A stretch of 64,000 nucleotides of DNA from Kribbella aluminosa (lineage in GTDB: Bacteria; Actinomycetota; Actinomycetes; Propionibacteriales; Kribbellaceae): assembly GCF_017876295.1 (NCBI RefSeq), contig NZ_JAGINT010000001.1, positions 3,348,001-3,412,000 of the forward strand. The letters are read 5' to 3'. Shown here piece by piece: positions 18,101 through 26,319 of this stretch. Below the pieces are notes generated by a model. The model made no database searches and was not told the origin of the DNA. It worked only from the letters and a program-made list of their open reading frames with translations. The position numbers and the translations under genes are program-made. Numbering within the stretch: the first letter of the stretch is position 1; every line of letters begins with the position of its first letter.

Positions 18101-18349
18101 GTGACGGACTACACAACGCAGGACCGCATGCGCGAGCTGATCGACGGCGGCGAGGCGAAGCCGATGCTCGTCGGGATGGAGGTCGGCCCGACCTTCTACG
18201 ACGGCCGGTGGTGGTACGTCCCGGTCGAGGCCGCGGAGGACGCCGACTACCGGCCTGCCGACCCGGAGCAGGCGGAGAGCTTCGACAAGCTCAGTCGGCG
18301 CGCCGAGGCCGTCGACCGGGTCCAGGCTGAACTGGACGAGCGGCGATGA
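18101..18349 (+). CDS. Small conserved-looking hypothetical protein
   Basis: An 82-residue acidic protein (start MTDYTTQDRMREL, then MEVGPTFYDGRWWYVPVEAA) with a C-terminal helix ending QAELDERR. No domain is recognised. The GTG start directly abuts the preceding stop, and its own stop overlaps the next ATG (ATGA), so it is part of a tightly packed group with 17471 and 18346. Codon use matches its neighbours, supporting a real gene. Confidence 0.65.
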   Translation: MTDYTTQDRMRELIDGGEAKPMLVGMEVGPTFYDGRWWYVPVEAAEDADYRPADPEQAESFDKLSRRAEAVDRVQAELDERR

Positions 18350-19043
18350 GCCCGCGGGCCGAACGCCGAGAGCCTGGCCAGGACGAACTGGTCGCCGCTC
18401 AACAGGTGGTCGACCTGTTCGCCACCGAGGCCCTGCGGGCCTTGGACCGGTACGAGCAGTCCTTCCCCGCGGACGCGCCGGACAGGGCACGGCGTACGGC
18501 GGATCGGCTCGCTCACTGGTGGCGGAGGCTCGGGCTGGACGACGTACGGCTGGACCGTGCGGGCACCGACGCCGAGCAGATCCTGGCGAAGGCCGCCGAG
18601 TTGTCGCTGGATCCGGACAACAGGTGGGGCGTCAGCCTCCAGGAGGCGGCCGGCGCGGGGCGTTCGCGCGGCAGACGAGAGCCACGTCGGCGTACTTCGT
18701 GTACAGCCTGGGGGTGGATCTCACCGGGGCTCCGCTCTGGGCCGACCTGGCGATGAGAACACCCGCGCTCGCGCTGTACCTCAAGGAAACCCGCGACACC
18801 TGGCGCGACCACGCCCAGGCCGTCGCCTCCCGGCTCGATCCCGCGGAGGCCCAGCTCCGATCCGTCCGCCATGACCTGCTCGACCCGCTGGCCACCCCGC
18901 ACCCCGCCCCCCGCCGAGACGCCCGCCGCCACCCGCCGAGACGCCCGCGCCCTGAGCAACGCCCCGACCCGCCGACCACAAGCCGGCCTTTGAGTGGTTC
19001 ACCCCTGAACTGGCCCGTTCACCTCCTGCATACAGCCAGCTAA
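18346..19043 (+). pseudogene. Hypothetical gene broken by a frameshift
   Basis: From ATG 18346 the frame reads a sensible helical protein (ALRALDRYEQSFPADAPDRA, LAHWWRRLGLDDVRLD) up to about 18657. There, coding character moves to another frame, which continues FARQTRATSAYFVYSLGVDL and ALALYLKETRDTWRDHAQAV to a stop at 19043. One extra G in the four-G run at 18657-18660 would join the two parts into about 230 residues. The last ~55 residues are Pro/Arg-rich and run into the inverted repeat at 18992, so the natural end may also be lost. No family is recognised. This is either a true mutation or a sequencing error. Confidence 0.6.
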
Positions 19044-19069
19044 CGGTCCACTTCAGAGGTGAACCACTC
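18992..19069. repeat. Long inverted repeat, family copy A
   Basis: Two 28-nt arms (18992-19019 and 19042-19069) match each other in reverse complement at 25 of 28 positions around a 22-nt loop. The arm starts GAGTGGTTCACC and ends CCGTT. The same GGTTCACC...CCGTT plan recurs at 61175-61258 and 62278-62364, so this is a dispersed intergenic repeat family. It lies between the broken gene at 18346 and rarA. Confidence 0.8.
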
Positions 19070-19182
19070 GTACGACGGCAGCCTCACATGGACCACGCGG
19101 GCCGATGGCCGAGGTTGACGTTGCCCACCTGGTCGGGGGACTGGGTAGGCCGCGTGCTGCGAAGGGTGTCGGTGTGGCTGGA

Positions 19183-19188
19183 TAGGGT
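19183..19188 (+). promoter_or_regulatory. Leaderless -10 element of rarA
   Basis: TAGGGT lies 6 bp before the GTG start at 19195, so transcription would begin at or next to the start codon. No Shine-Dalgarno is present. The same TAGRNT-N6/8-start layout is seen at 31142, 38181, 40267 and 62414. Confidence 0.45.
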
Positions 19189-19194
19189 GCTGGG

Positions 19195-20994
19195 GTGAGT
19201 GATGGGTTGTTCGATCTTCCTGGTACGCCGGTGCCTGCTCGTGGGGGCGGGAGCCTCTCGGACGTGGACCATACGGCGGCTCCGCTGGCCGTGCGGATGC
19301 GGCCGCGGAGTCTTGGCGAGTTGGTCGGGCAGCAGCATCTGCTGGCGCCGGGATCGCCGCTGCGCAGGCTGGTGGAGGGCGACCAGCCGATGTCGCTGCT
19401 GCTGTGGGGACCGCCGGGGACCGGGAAGACCACGATCGCGGCCGTCGTCTCGCATCAGACCAACCGGAAGTTCGTCGAGCTGTCGGCGGTGACGGCCGGG
19501 GTCAAGGACGTACGGCAGGTGATCGACGGCGCGCGGCGGGATCTGGCACGGCCGGGTGGTGCGGTCGAGACCGTGTTGTTCATCGACGAGGTGCACCGGT
19601 TCACCAAGGCGCAGCAGGACGCGCTGCTGCCCGGCGTGGAGAACCGCTGGGTGACGCTCGTCGCCGCGACCACGGAGAACCCGTTCTTCTCGGTCATCTC
19701 ACCGCTTCTGTCTCGTAGCCTGCTCCTCACGCTGGAGTCGCTGACCGACGACGACATCTCGCTCCTCCTGGACCGGGCGCTGTCCGACGAGCGCGGACTG
19801 AACGACGAGTTCGAGCTGGCCGCGGACGCCCGCGCGCACCTGCTCCGGATGGCCGGCGGAGACGCCCGCCGAGCCCTCACCTACCTGGAAGCCGCCGCCG
19901 GCGGAGCCCGCGCCAAGCACGACCAGGCGATGAAGCTCGAGGCCGCGACACGGCACGAGCCAACCCCCCGAAGCGGCCCGATGGCCGAGCCGACCACACC
20001 CAGCCGCACGACAACACCACCCGAGCCCGCAGCCCCACCCATCCCGGCGACCACGCCCGTCCCGGCGGAGGCGAGCGGCCCGGGCGGCTCGGCGGATGCA
20101 AGCGGCCCGGCGGACGCGACGGCCCCGACCGGCTCGGCGGACGCGAGTAGTTCGACCGGACTGACCGGCTCGGCGGACGCGAGTAGCTTGACCGGACTGA
20201 CCGGCTCGGCGGATGCGGCCGATGCGACGGATCCGGCCGGGGCGGTGGCTGGCGGGCGGCCGGCCGACTCGGCTAGCCCGGGTGCGGACGGCTCGGTTGT
20301 ACGCGCCGGGGATTCGCCGACTCCGTCGGCGGGTGAGGGGGGTGTGCCTCGGCGGGCGTTGATCGACCTCGTGACGTTGGAGACGGCTGTTGATCGGGCT
20401 GCGGTGCGGTATGACCGGGCGGGGGATCAGCACTACGACGTGGCGTCGGCGTTGATCAAGTCGATCCGGGGGTCGGACGTGGACGCGGCGATGCACTACC
20501 TGGCGCGGATGATCGAGGCGGGGGAGGACCCGCGGTTCATCGCCCGGCGGCTGGTGATCTCCGCGAGCGAGGACATCGGGATGGGCGATCCGACCGCGCT
20601 CGGGGTCGCGGTCGCGGCGGCCGAGGCGGTGCAGCTGATCGGGATGCCCGAGGCGCGGATCAACCTCGCCCAGGCGGTCGTCACGCTCGCGCTGGCGCCG
20701 AAGTCCAACGCGGTGATCATGGCCGTGGACGCGGCGATCGCGGACGTGAAGGCGGGCAAGGTCGGCCCGGTCCCGCCGCACCTGCGGGACGCGCACTACT
20801 CCGGCGCGAAGAAGCTCGGCCACGGCTCGTCGTACCAGTACTCGCACGACGACCCGCGCGGCGTCCTCCCGCAGCAGTACGCGCCGGACGTGATCGACGG
20901 CACCGACTACTACAAACCCACCCGCCGCGGCGGCGAAGCGTCGTACGCCGACCGCGTAACCGCCATCCGCAAGATCCTCCGCGACCGCCCCTGA
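19195..20994 (+). CDS. rarA: Replication-associated recombination protein A with a ~130-residue insert
   Basis: A 599-residue AAA+ ATPase of the RarA/MgsA/WRNIP1 family, acting at stalled replication forks. Walker [10 protein letters not shown] is at residues 73-81, Walker [10 protein letters not shown] near 124, and sensor/arginine-finger elements in [12 protein letters not shown] and [11 protein letters not shown] follow. The family's C-terminal tetramerisation domain is intact ([48 protein letters not shown]). Between the AAA+ lid and that domain, residues ~250-383 are Ala/Pro/Ser/Thr-rich low complexity with a 12-residue tandem repeat, which explains why it is longer than usual (~440-460). 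Synteny with alaS matches other actinobacteria. Confidence 0.93.
   Translation: MSDGLFDLPGTPVPARGGGSLSDVDHTAAPLAVRMRPRSLGELVGQQHLLAPGSPLRRLVEGDQPMSLLLWGPPGTGKTTIAAVVSHQTNRKFVELSAVTAGVKDVRQVIDGARRDLARPGGAVETVLFIDEVHRFTKAQQDALLPGVENRWVTLVAATTENPFFSVISPLLSRSLLLTLESLTDDDISLLLDRALSDERGLNDEFELAADARAHLLRMAGGDARRALTYLEAAAGGARAKHDQAMKLEAATRHEPTPRSGPMAEPTTPSRTTTPPEPAAPPIPATTPVPAEASGPGGSADASGPADATAPTGSADASSSTGLTGSADASSLTGLTGSADAADATDPAGAVAGGRPADSASPGADGSVVRAGDSPTPSAGEGGVPRRALIDLVTLETAVDRAAVRYDRAGDQHYDVASALIKSIRGSDVDAAMHYLARMIEAGEDPRFIARRLVISASEDIGMGDPTALGVAVAAAEAVQLIGMPEARINLAQAVVTLALAPKSNAVIMAVDAAIADVKAGKVGPVPPHLRDAHYSGAKKLGHGSSYQYSHDDPRGVLPQQYAPDVIDGTDYYKPTRRGGEASYADRVTAIRKILRDRP
20128..20217 (+). repeat. 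36-bp tandem repeat inside rarA
   Basis: Two and a half in-frame copies of a 36-bp unit beginning ACCGGCTCGGCGGACGCGAG start at 20128, 20164 and 20200. They encode TGSADASS-type 12-residue repeats in the low-complexity insert of RarA. The copies differ at only a few bases, which suggests recent expansion. Confidence 0.8.
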
Positions 20995-21063
20995 CCACCG
21001 ACAAACCCCACCCGACCGCGACCGCCCCCGCGTTCGCCCCCGCGTTCGCCCCCGCGATCGCGC

Positions 21064-21293
21064 CGCGACCAACCGGCGGATGACCCACGGACGACCCCGC
21101 GATCGCCCTCGCGGACGACCCACGAACGGCCCCGCCGGGTGACCCCGCGATCGCTCCGCGGACGCCCCGCGATCGCCCCGCGACCAACCGGCGGATGACC
21201 CACGGACGACCCCGCGATCGCCCTCGCGGACGACCCACGAACGGCCCCGCCGGGTGACCCCGCGATCGCCCCGCGGACGCCCCGCGATCGCCC
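21064..21293. repeat. Tandem duplication, two 115-bp units
   Basis: Units at 21064-21178 and 21179-21293 are identical except for one base that I can see (GCTCCGCGG versus GCCCCGCGG). The 315-bp gap between rarA and the SnoaL remnant is also filled with the octamer GCGATCGC, seven times between 21053 and 21292, mostly in the form CCCGCGATCGCC. No protein-coding frame with normal composition covers it. I see no gene in 20995-21309. Confidence 0.8.
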
Positions 21294-21309
21294 CGCGGGC
21301 GATCGGCGA

Positions 21310-21611
21310 ATGAGCCGGGCGGGGGACCACGTGGCCTGGGCGGTGGCGAGTGGGGATTGGGACGCGATCGCCGGACGGTTCGCGCTGGGCGCCACGGTGA
21401 GGTTTGTCGGCGTAGCGGTCGGACCGTTCGAAGGTCGGACGGTGATTGCGGCGGCGGGCCGCGTGAATGCGCCGGACGAGAGCGTTTGAACGGGTCGACG
21501 ACGGCGGTCAGGTGGCGCGTTTTCGCTGGTCGGGGAGGGGGAGGCGGGTCGATGGAGCTGCGCTGGGCGCCGGACGGAACCGTTCAGGCACAGACAGTGA
21601 ACTTCGATTGA
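21310..21611 (+). pseudogene. Decayed SnoaL/NTF2-like gene
   Basis: ATG 21310 opens a frame resembling the start of a SnoaL-like domain (WAVASGDWDAIAGRFALGAT, VGPFEGRTVIAAAGRVNAPD) but it stops at 21489. Plausible continuation then appears in a second frame (ERVDDGGQVARFRWSG) and ends in a third (MELRWAPDGTVQAQTVNFD, stop 21611). Two shifts, one near 21486 and one in the G-rich stretch near 21530-21545, would restore a protein of about 100 residues. I therefore read it as a pseudogene, though homopolymer sequencing errors are an alternative. Confidence 0.55.
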
Positions 21612-21661
21612 GGCGCTCAGATCGGTAGGCTGCTGGACGGCCTGGGGTGAAAGGTTCGGTT

Positions 21662-22411
21662 GTGAGGCAGTCCAGTCCGCGGCATGTCCGTCGGCGTCCG
21701 CCGGTGCTGAAGTTGGGTGCCGGCGCAGCAGGTGTCGTGCTGCTCGCCGGTTTTCTGTACCTCGGTCCGCTCGGGTCGCACGATCCGGCGCAAACGCCGT
21801 CTGCGCGGTCGACGCCGAGCGTCGAGCGCACCGCCGGTACGTCGAGATCCACTACCCGGCCGTCGCTCCCGGTCGGCAGACCGTTGCACCCGCTCAGCAC
21901 CCCGTCCCCCACCCGCACCGACCTCGCACCCCCTTGGGTCACGACGGAGCCGGGCCCGGGCCGGCCCGCACCCGAGTCGTCATCGACGACCACCGGCGGG
22001 ACGTCGGCAAGCCCAACAACCACCAACCCGAGCACCAGCCCGAGCACCAGCCCGAGCACCAGCCCGAGCCAGAGCCCGAGCCAGAGCCCGAGCGCGAGCT
22101 CCAAGCCGACCCCGAAGCCGACCTCACCACGGCCGACCACAACCCCGACGACGGCCCCGACGACCACTCCACCGACCAGCTCACCGACGACCGTTCCACC
22201 AACCACCACACCGACGCCCTCGACCCCGACCACCACACCGAGCACGACGCCGACCACCACACCGAGCACGACACCCGCCACCACACCCACCACCACAGCC
22301 AGCACCACATCGACCACCACACCGGCGACGCCGGCCACTCCCGGGCTCGCCGGAACGCGCCGTATTCAAGGGATCACCGAGTGGTTGGCCGGGTTTGGTG
22401 AGCGACTGTGA
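21662..22411 (+). CDS. Membrane-anchored Thr/Pro/Ser-rich protein
   Basis: A 249-residue protein: a basic N-terminus, one hydrophobic segment (residues ~13-33, LGAGAAGVVLLAGFLYLGPL), then about 200 residues almost entirely of T, P and S, and a short C-terminal tail (RRIQGITEWLAGFGERL). The linker DNA contains short tandem units such as AGCACCAGCCCG. This fits a cell-wall-spanning stalk, possibly glycosylated, but no functional domain is present. GTG 21662 is preferred because GAAAGG lies 7 bp upstream; GTG 21647 is also in frame. Confidence 0.6.
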   Translation: MRQSSPRHVRRRPPVLKLGAGAAGVVLLAGFLYLGPLGSHDPAQTPSARSTPSVERTAGTSRSTTRPSLPVGRPLHPLSTPSPTRTDLAPPWVTTEPGPGRPAPESSSTTTGGTSASPTTTNPSTSPSTSPSTSPSQSPSQSPSASSKPTPKPTSPRPTTTPTTAPTTTPPTSSPTTVPPTTTPTPSTPTTTPSTTPTTTPSTTPATTPTTTASTTSTTTPATPATPGLAGTRRIQGITEWLAGFGERL

Positions 22412-22523
22412 TGTGCGGGATGGTGTCCTGGAGCGGAGTGCGGTATGGCCGCGCGATAAGGTCGGGCGGTCCATAAGGTGACATAGGGTCGCACGAGGTC
22501 GCTACGGAAGGCGGAGCGTTTCC

Positions 22524-22934
22524 ATGAGCGTCGGTGAAGTCGCGGGGCTGATAGCCGCCTGCGCGCTGCTCATCTTGGTGGGCCTGCTGGCCTATCCGAT
22601 CCTGAAGCTCGGCAAGGTGTTCGACGAGACCCGGATCATGGTGAAGGGCGTCTCCGACTCCAGTGTCCCGCTGCTCGGCGAGGTGACCACCACGGTGGCC
22701 ACGACCAACGCCCAGCTGGCGAAGGTGGACACGATCACCGACAACGCGACCACGGTGACCACCAATGCGGCCGCGCTGATGTCGCTGTTCTCGGCCACCG
22801 CCGGCGGTCCGCTGGTGAAGGCGGCCGCGTTCACGTACGGCGTCCGCCGGGCGCTCGGCGAGCAGCAGCGCAAGGATGTCACCAAGCGCGTCAAGGAAGA
22901 GATGAAGGCCGAGCGGAAGGCGCGGAAGCGGTGA
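22524..22934 (+). CDS. DUF948 domain protein
   Basis: A 136-residue protein with an N-terminal membrane span (residues ~6-27, VAGLIAACALLILVGLLAYP) and a helical DUF948 region with repeated T/V heptads (VATTNAQLAKVDTITDNATT). The C-terminus is strongly basic (KEEMKAERKARKR). DUF948 proteins have methyl-accepting-chemotaxis-like coiled coils; their role is unknown. GGAAGGCGGAG precedes the ATG. The stop overlaps the next start (GTGA). Pairing with the next gene ahead of alaS is usual in actinobacteria. Confidence 0.85.
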   Translation: MSVGEVAGLIAACALLILVGLLAYPILKLGKVFDETRIMVKGVSDSSVPLLGEVTTTVATTNAQLAKVDTITDNATTVTTNAAALMSLFSATAGGPLVKAAAFTYGVRRALGEQQRKDVTKRVKEEMKAERKARKR

Positions 22935-23167
22935 AGCGGATCTTCTGGCTGATCATCGGGATCGCCGTCGGCGTGTACGCCGTCACCAGGCTGAAGAAGA
23001 AGGCTCAGATCCTCGCTCCGGAGAGTGTCCAGGAGTCCGCGGCCAAGCTGGCCGCCGCGGTCCGGCACTTCGGCGACCAGGTCCGCGAGGGCATGGCCGA
23101 GCGGGAGACCGAGCTGCGCGACGCGCTCGGCATCGAGAACACCAACGATCGTGAGGACTACCGGTAA
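22931..23167 (+). CDS. DUF6167-like small membrane protein
   Basis: A 78-residue protein with one N-terminal membrane span (FWLIIGIAVGVYAVTRL) and an amphipathic helical tail (SAAKLAAAVRHFGDQVREGM) ending in a charged stretch. Such proteins accompany DUF948 genes upstream of alaS in actinobacteria; function is unknown. The GTG overlaps the DUF948 stop by 4 bp and alaS follows after 5 bp, so the three are probably one transcript. Confidence 0.78.
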   Translation: MKRIFWLIIGIAVGVYAVTRLKKKAQILAPESVQESAAKLAAAVRHFGDQVREGMAERETELRDALGIENTNDREDYR

Positions 23168-23172
23168 CACCC

Positions 23173-25842
23173 ATGGAAACCAGTGAGATCAGGCGGCGGT
23201 TCCTGCAGTACTTCGAGGACCGCGGCCACACCGTGGTGCCGAGCGCGCCACTGCCGTCGCCGGACCCGAACCTGCTGTTCAACGTGGCCGGTATGGCCCA
23301 GTTCGTGCCGTACTTCGTCGGCCAGCAGACGCCGCCGTTCGCGCGCGCGACCAGTGTGCAGAAGTGCGTCCGGACGCTCGACATCGAAGAGGTCGGCAAG
23401 ACCACTCGGCACGGCACGTTCTTCCAGATGAACGGCAACTTCTCGTTCGGCGACTACTTCAAGGAAGACGCCGTCAAGTTCGCCTGGGAGCTGGTCACCA
23501 AGCCGCAGAACGAGGGCGGCTACGGCTTCGACGAGTCCGTCCTCTACGCCTCGGTGTACTACGAGGACGACGAGGCGATCGACATCTGGAAGCGGGTCGC
23601 TGGGCTGCCGGACGACCGGATCGTCCGGCTCGGCATGAAGGACAACTTCTGGTCGATGGGCATCCCGGGCCCCTGCGGCCCGTGCTCGGAGATCCTGATC
23701 GACCGCGGCCCGGAGTTCGGCGCCGACCGGGACTGGGAGGCGGGCGACCGCTACCTGGAGTTCTGGAACCTGGTCTTCATGCAGAACGTCCGCGGTGAGG
23801 GCGGCGGCAAGGACGGCTACCCGATCCTCGGCGAGCTGCCGAAGAAGAACATCGACACCGGCCTCGGCCTGGAGCGGGTGGCGTACCTGCTGCAGGGCGT
23901 CGACAACATGTACGAGATCGACGAGATCTACCCGGTGATCGAGAAGGCGTCCGAGCTGAGCGGCCGCAAGTACGGCGCCGAGCAGGTCGACGACGTCCGC
24001 TTCCGGGTGATCGCGGACCACGTCCGGAGCGCGCTGATGCTGATCGGCGACGGTGTCACGCCGGGCAACGAGCAGGGCGGGTATGTACTGCGCCGGCTGC
24101 TCCGCCGCGCGATCCGGTCGATGCGGCTGCTCGGGTACGAGGACCCCAGCCTGGTCGAGCTGCTCCCGGTGAGCCTGGAGCAGATGAAGAAGTCGTACCC
24201 GGAGCTGGTCACCGACTTCGGCCGGATCAGCCAGATCGCGTACGCCGAGGAGGAGGCGTTCCGCCGGACGCTGACCGCCGGTACGACGATCTTCGACGTC
24301 GCGGTCAAGGAGACCAAGGCCGGCGGGGCGCACCAGCTGGAGGGCTCGAAGGCGTTCCAGCTGCACGACACGTACGGCTTCCCGATCGACCTGACCGTCG
24401 AGATGGCGGCCGAGCAGGGCCTGCAGGTCGACACCGAGGGTTTCAAGAGCCTGATGAAGGAGCAGCGCGAGCGGGCCAAGGCCGACGCGCGCGCCAAGAA
24501 GGCCGGTCACGCGGACACCTCGGGCTACCGGGAGCTCCGCGAGAAGGGCGTCACCGAGTTCACCGGCTACCAGGAGCTGTCGACGGACTCGCAGGTCCGC
24601 GGCCTGCTCCGGGACGGTGCGGTGGCGCCGTTCGCCGAGCAGGGCGAGACCGTCGAGGTGGTGCTCGAGAAGACCCCGTTCTACGCCGAGTCCGGCGGTC
24701 AGATCGCGGACGAGGGGCTGATCGTCGGCGACGGCCTGAAGCTCAACGTGCTGGACGTGCAGCGGCCGGTGAAGGGCCTGATCGTGCACCGGGTCGAGGT
24801 CCTCGAGGGCGTGCTGCGTCCCGGGACCGACGTGCACGCCGAGGTCGACCACGACTGGCGGATCTCGGCCTGCCAGGCGCACTCCGGTACGCACGTCGTG
24901 CACGCCGCGCTCCGCCAGGTGCTCGGCCCGAACGCGTTGCAGAGCGGTTCGTACAACAAGCCCGGCTACCTGCGGCTCGACTTCGCCTGGTCCTCGGCGC
25001 TCGACCCGGCCACCCGGTCGGAGATCGAGGAGGTCGCGAACCTCGCGGTCCGCAAGGACCTGCCGGTGTCCGCGCAGTACATGACGTTGCCGGAGGCCCG
25101 CGAGTGGGGCGCGCTGGCGCTGTTCGGCGAGACGTACGACGAGCAGGTCCGGGTCGTCGAGATCGGCGGCCCGTGGTCACGTGAGCTCTGCGGTGGTACG
25201 CACGTGAAGCACTCGTCGCAGGTCGGCGCGCTGACCATCACCAGTGAGTCCTCGGTCGGCGCCGGCGTTCGGCGGATCGAGGCACTCGTCGGCATGGAGG
25301 CGCTGCACTACCTCGGCAAGGAGCGGGCACTGGTCCGGCTGCTCAGCGAGAACCTGAAGACTCGGCCGGAGGAGCTGCCGGCGAAGGTCGCCGACCTGTC
25401 GGAGCGGCTGCGGGCCGCCGAGAAGGAGCTCGAGCGGGTGCGCGCCGCGCAGGTGCTGCAGGCCGCCGCCGAGCTGGCGGGCAACCCGAAGGACGTCTTC
25501 GGCGTCCAGTACGTCGGCCACCGGGCGCCGGACGGCGTGAGCGGCGGGGACCTGCGCAAGCTGGCCCTCGATGTCCGCGGCCGGATGGGGAACGACAAAC
25601 CGGTCGTGGTCGCGATGCTGAGTGTGAACGACGGCAAGCCCGGTGTGGTGGTCGCGCTGAACGACACCGCCCGCGAGTGGCGGCTGAAGGCCGGCGACCT
25701 GGTCCGGATCGCGGCCGAGAAGCTCGGCGGCCGGGGCGGGGGCAAGGACGACGTCGCGCAGGGTGGCGGCACGGACGCCGCCGGTGCCGACGACGCGCTG
25801 AGCGCCGTCGAGCACGCCATCGGGCACCAGGTCACGGGCTAG
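23173..25842 (+). CDS. alaS: Alanine--tRNA ligase
   Basis: An 889-residue enzyme of normal length. Class II catalytic core in residues 1-~240: FLQYFEDRGHTVVPSAPLPS, GMAQFVPYF, HGTFFQMNGNFSFGDYFK and GPCGPCSEI. The editing domain carries the zinc-binding HSGTHVVHAAL (~568-578) and CGGTHVKH (~671-678). The C-terminal C-Ala domain ends near GGGKDDVAQGGGTDAAGADD. It proofreads Ser/Gly-tRNA-Ala. It heads the alaS-ruvX-mltG-aroE run, which has the same order as Rv2555c-Rv2552c in M. tuberculosis. Confidence 0.97.
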   Translation: METSEIRRRFLQYFEDRGHTVVPSAPLPSPDPNLLFNVAGMAQFVPYFVGQQTPPFARATSVQKCVRTLDIEEVGKTTRHGTFFQMNGNFSFGDYFKEDAVKFAWELVTKPQNEGGYGFDESVLYASVYYEDDEAIDIWKRVAGLPDDRIVRLGMKDNFWSMGIPGPCGPCSEILIDRGPEFGADRDWEAGDRYLEFWNLVFMQNVRGEGGGKDGYPILGELPKKNIDTGLGLERVAYLLQGVDNMYEIDEIYPVIEKASELSGRKYGAEQVDDVRFRVIADHVRSALMLIGDGVTPGNEQGGYVLRRLLRRAIRSMRLLGYEDPSLVELLPVSLEQMKKSYPELVTDFGRISQIAYAEEEAFRRTLTAGTTIFDVAVKETKAGGAHQLEGSKAFQLHDTYGFPIDLTVEMAAEQGLQVDTEGFKSLMKEQRERAKADARAKKAGHADTSGYRELREKGVTEFTGYQELSTDSQVRGLLRDGAVAPFAEQGETVEVVLEKTPFYAESGGQIADEGLIVGDGLKLNVLDVQRPVKGLIVHRVEVLEGVLRPGTDVHAEVDHDWRISACQAHSGTHVVHAALRQVLGPNALQSGSYNKPGYLRLDFAWSSALDPATRSEIEEVANLAVRKDLPVSAQYMTLPEAREWGALALFGETYDEQVRVVEIGGPWSRELCGGTHVKHSSQVGALTITSESSVGAGVRRIEALVGMEALHYLGKERALVRLLSENLKTRPEELPAKVADLSERLRAAEKELERVRAAQVLQAAAELAGNPKDVFGVQYVGHRAPDGVSGGDLRKLALDVRGRMGNDKPVVVAMLSVNDGKPGVVVALNDTAREWRLKAGDLVRIAAEKLGGRGGGKDDVAQGGGTDAAGADDALSAVEHAIGHQVTG

Positions 25843-25860
25843 ATCCATGAGGTACCGCTG

Positions 25861-26319
25861 ATGAGACGCGGCGTGCGGATCGCGCTGGACATCGGAGACG
25901 CCCGGATCGGCGTCGCCAGCAGCGATCCGCACGGCATCCTGGCCACGCCTGTGGAGACGGTCCGACGTGGACCGGGCGATCTGGGTAGGATCGCGGAACT
26001 CGCCGCCGAACTGGAGGCGTTCGAGATCGTGGTCGGGCTGCCGCGTTCCCTGTCCGGGGGCGAGGGGCCGGCCGCGGTGAAGATCCGGGAGACGGCGGAG
26101 CAGGTGCTGGACAAGGTGCACGAGACGAACACGGGGACGACGGTGCGGCTGGTCGACGAGCGGTTCACCACGGTCACCGCCGAGCGGATGTTGCGGGAAC
26201 GGGGAAAGAAGGGCAGCAAACGGCGGGCTGTGGTCGACCAGGCCGCGGCGGTCGTTATTCTCCAGCACGCGCTCGACTTCGAGCGCGAGACCGGCAACCC
26301 ACCCGGGAGGCCCCTGTGA
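25861..26319 (+). CDS. ruvX: Holliday junction resolvase-like protein RuvX
   Basis: A 152-residue YqgF-type RNase H-fold protein. Motifs: IALDIGDARIGVASSD (first catalytic Asp), IVVGLPRSLSGGEGPAA, VRLVDERFTTVTAERML and DQAAAVVILQHAL. The family acts in 16S rRNA 5'-end maturation and has been proposed as a junction resolvase. It begins 18 bp after alaS and overlaps mltG by 4 bp. Confidence 0.92.
   Translation: MRRGVRIALDIGDARIGVASSDPHGILATPVETVRRGPGDLGRIAELAAELEAFEIVVGLPRSLSGGEGPAAVKIRETAEQVLDKVHETNTGTTVRLVDERFTTVTAERMLRERGKKGSKRRAVVDQAAAVVILQHALDFERETGNPPGRPL

Noticed and set aside
21053-21292. GCGATCGC as the cyanobacterial HIP1 repeat
   Set aside because: The octamer is the same, but every other gene in the window is actinobacterial; the likeness is probably coincidental in GC-rich DNA.
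21064-21293. Possible CRISPR array
   Set aside because: The two 115-bp units are directly adjacent with no unique spacers, and no cas gene is present.
19699-21330. A 543-codon reverse frame across the rarA insert and tandem repeats
   Set aside because: It is opposite rarA and reads Arg/Gly-rich repeat peptides created by the 115-bp duplication.
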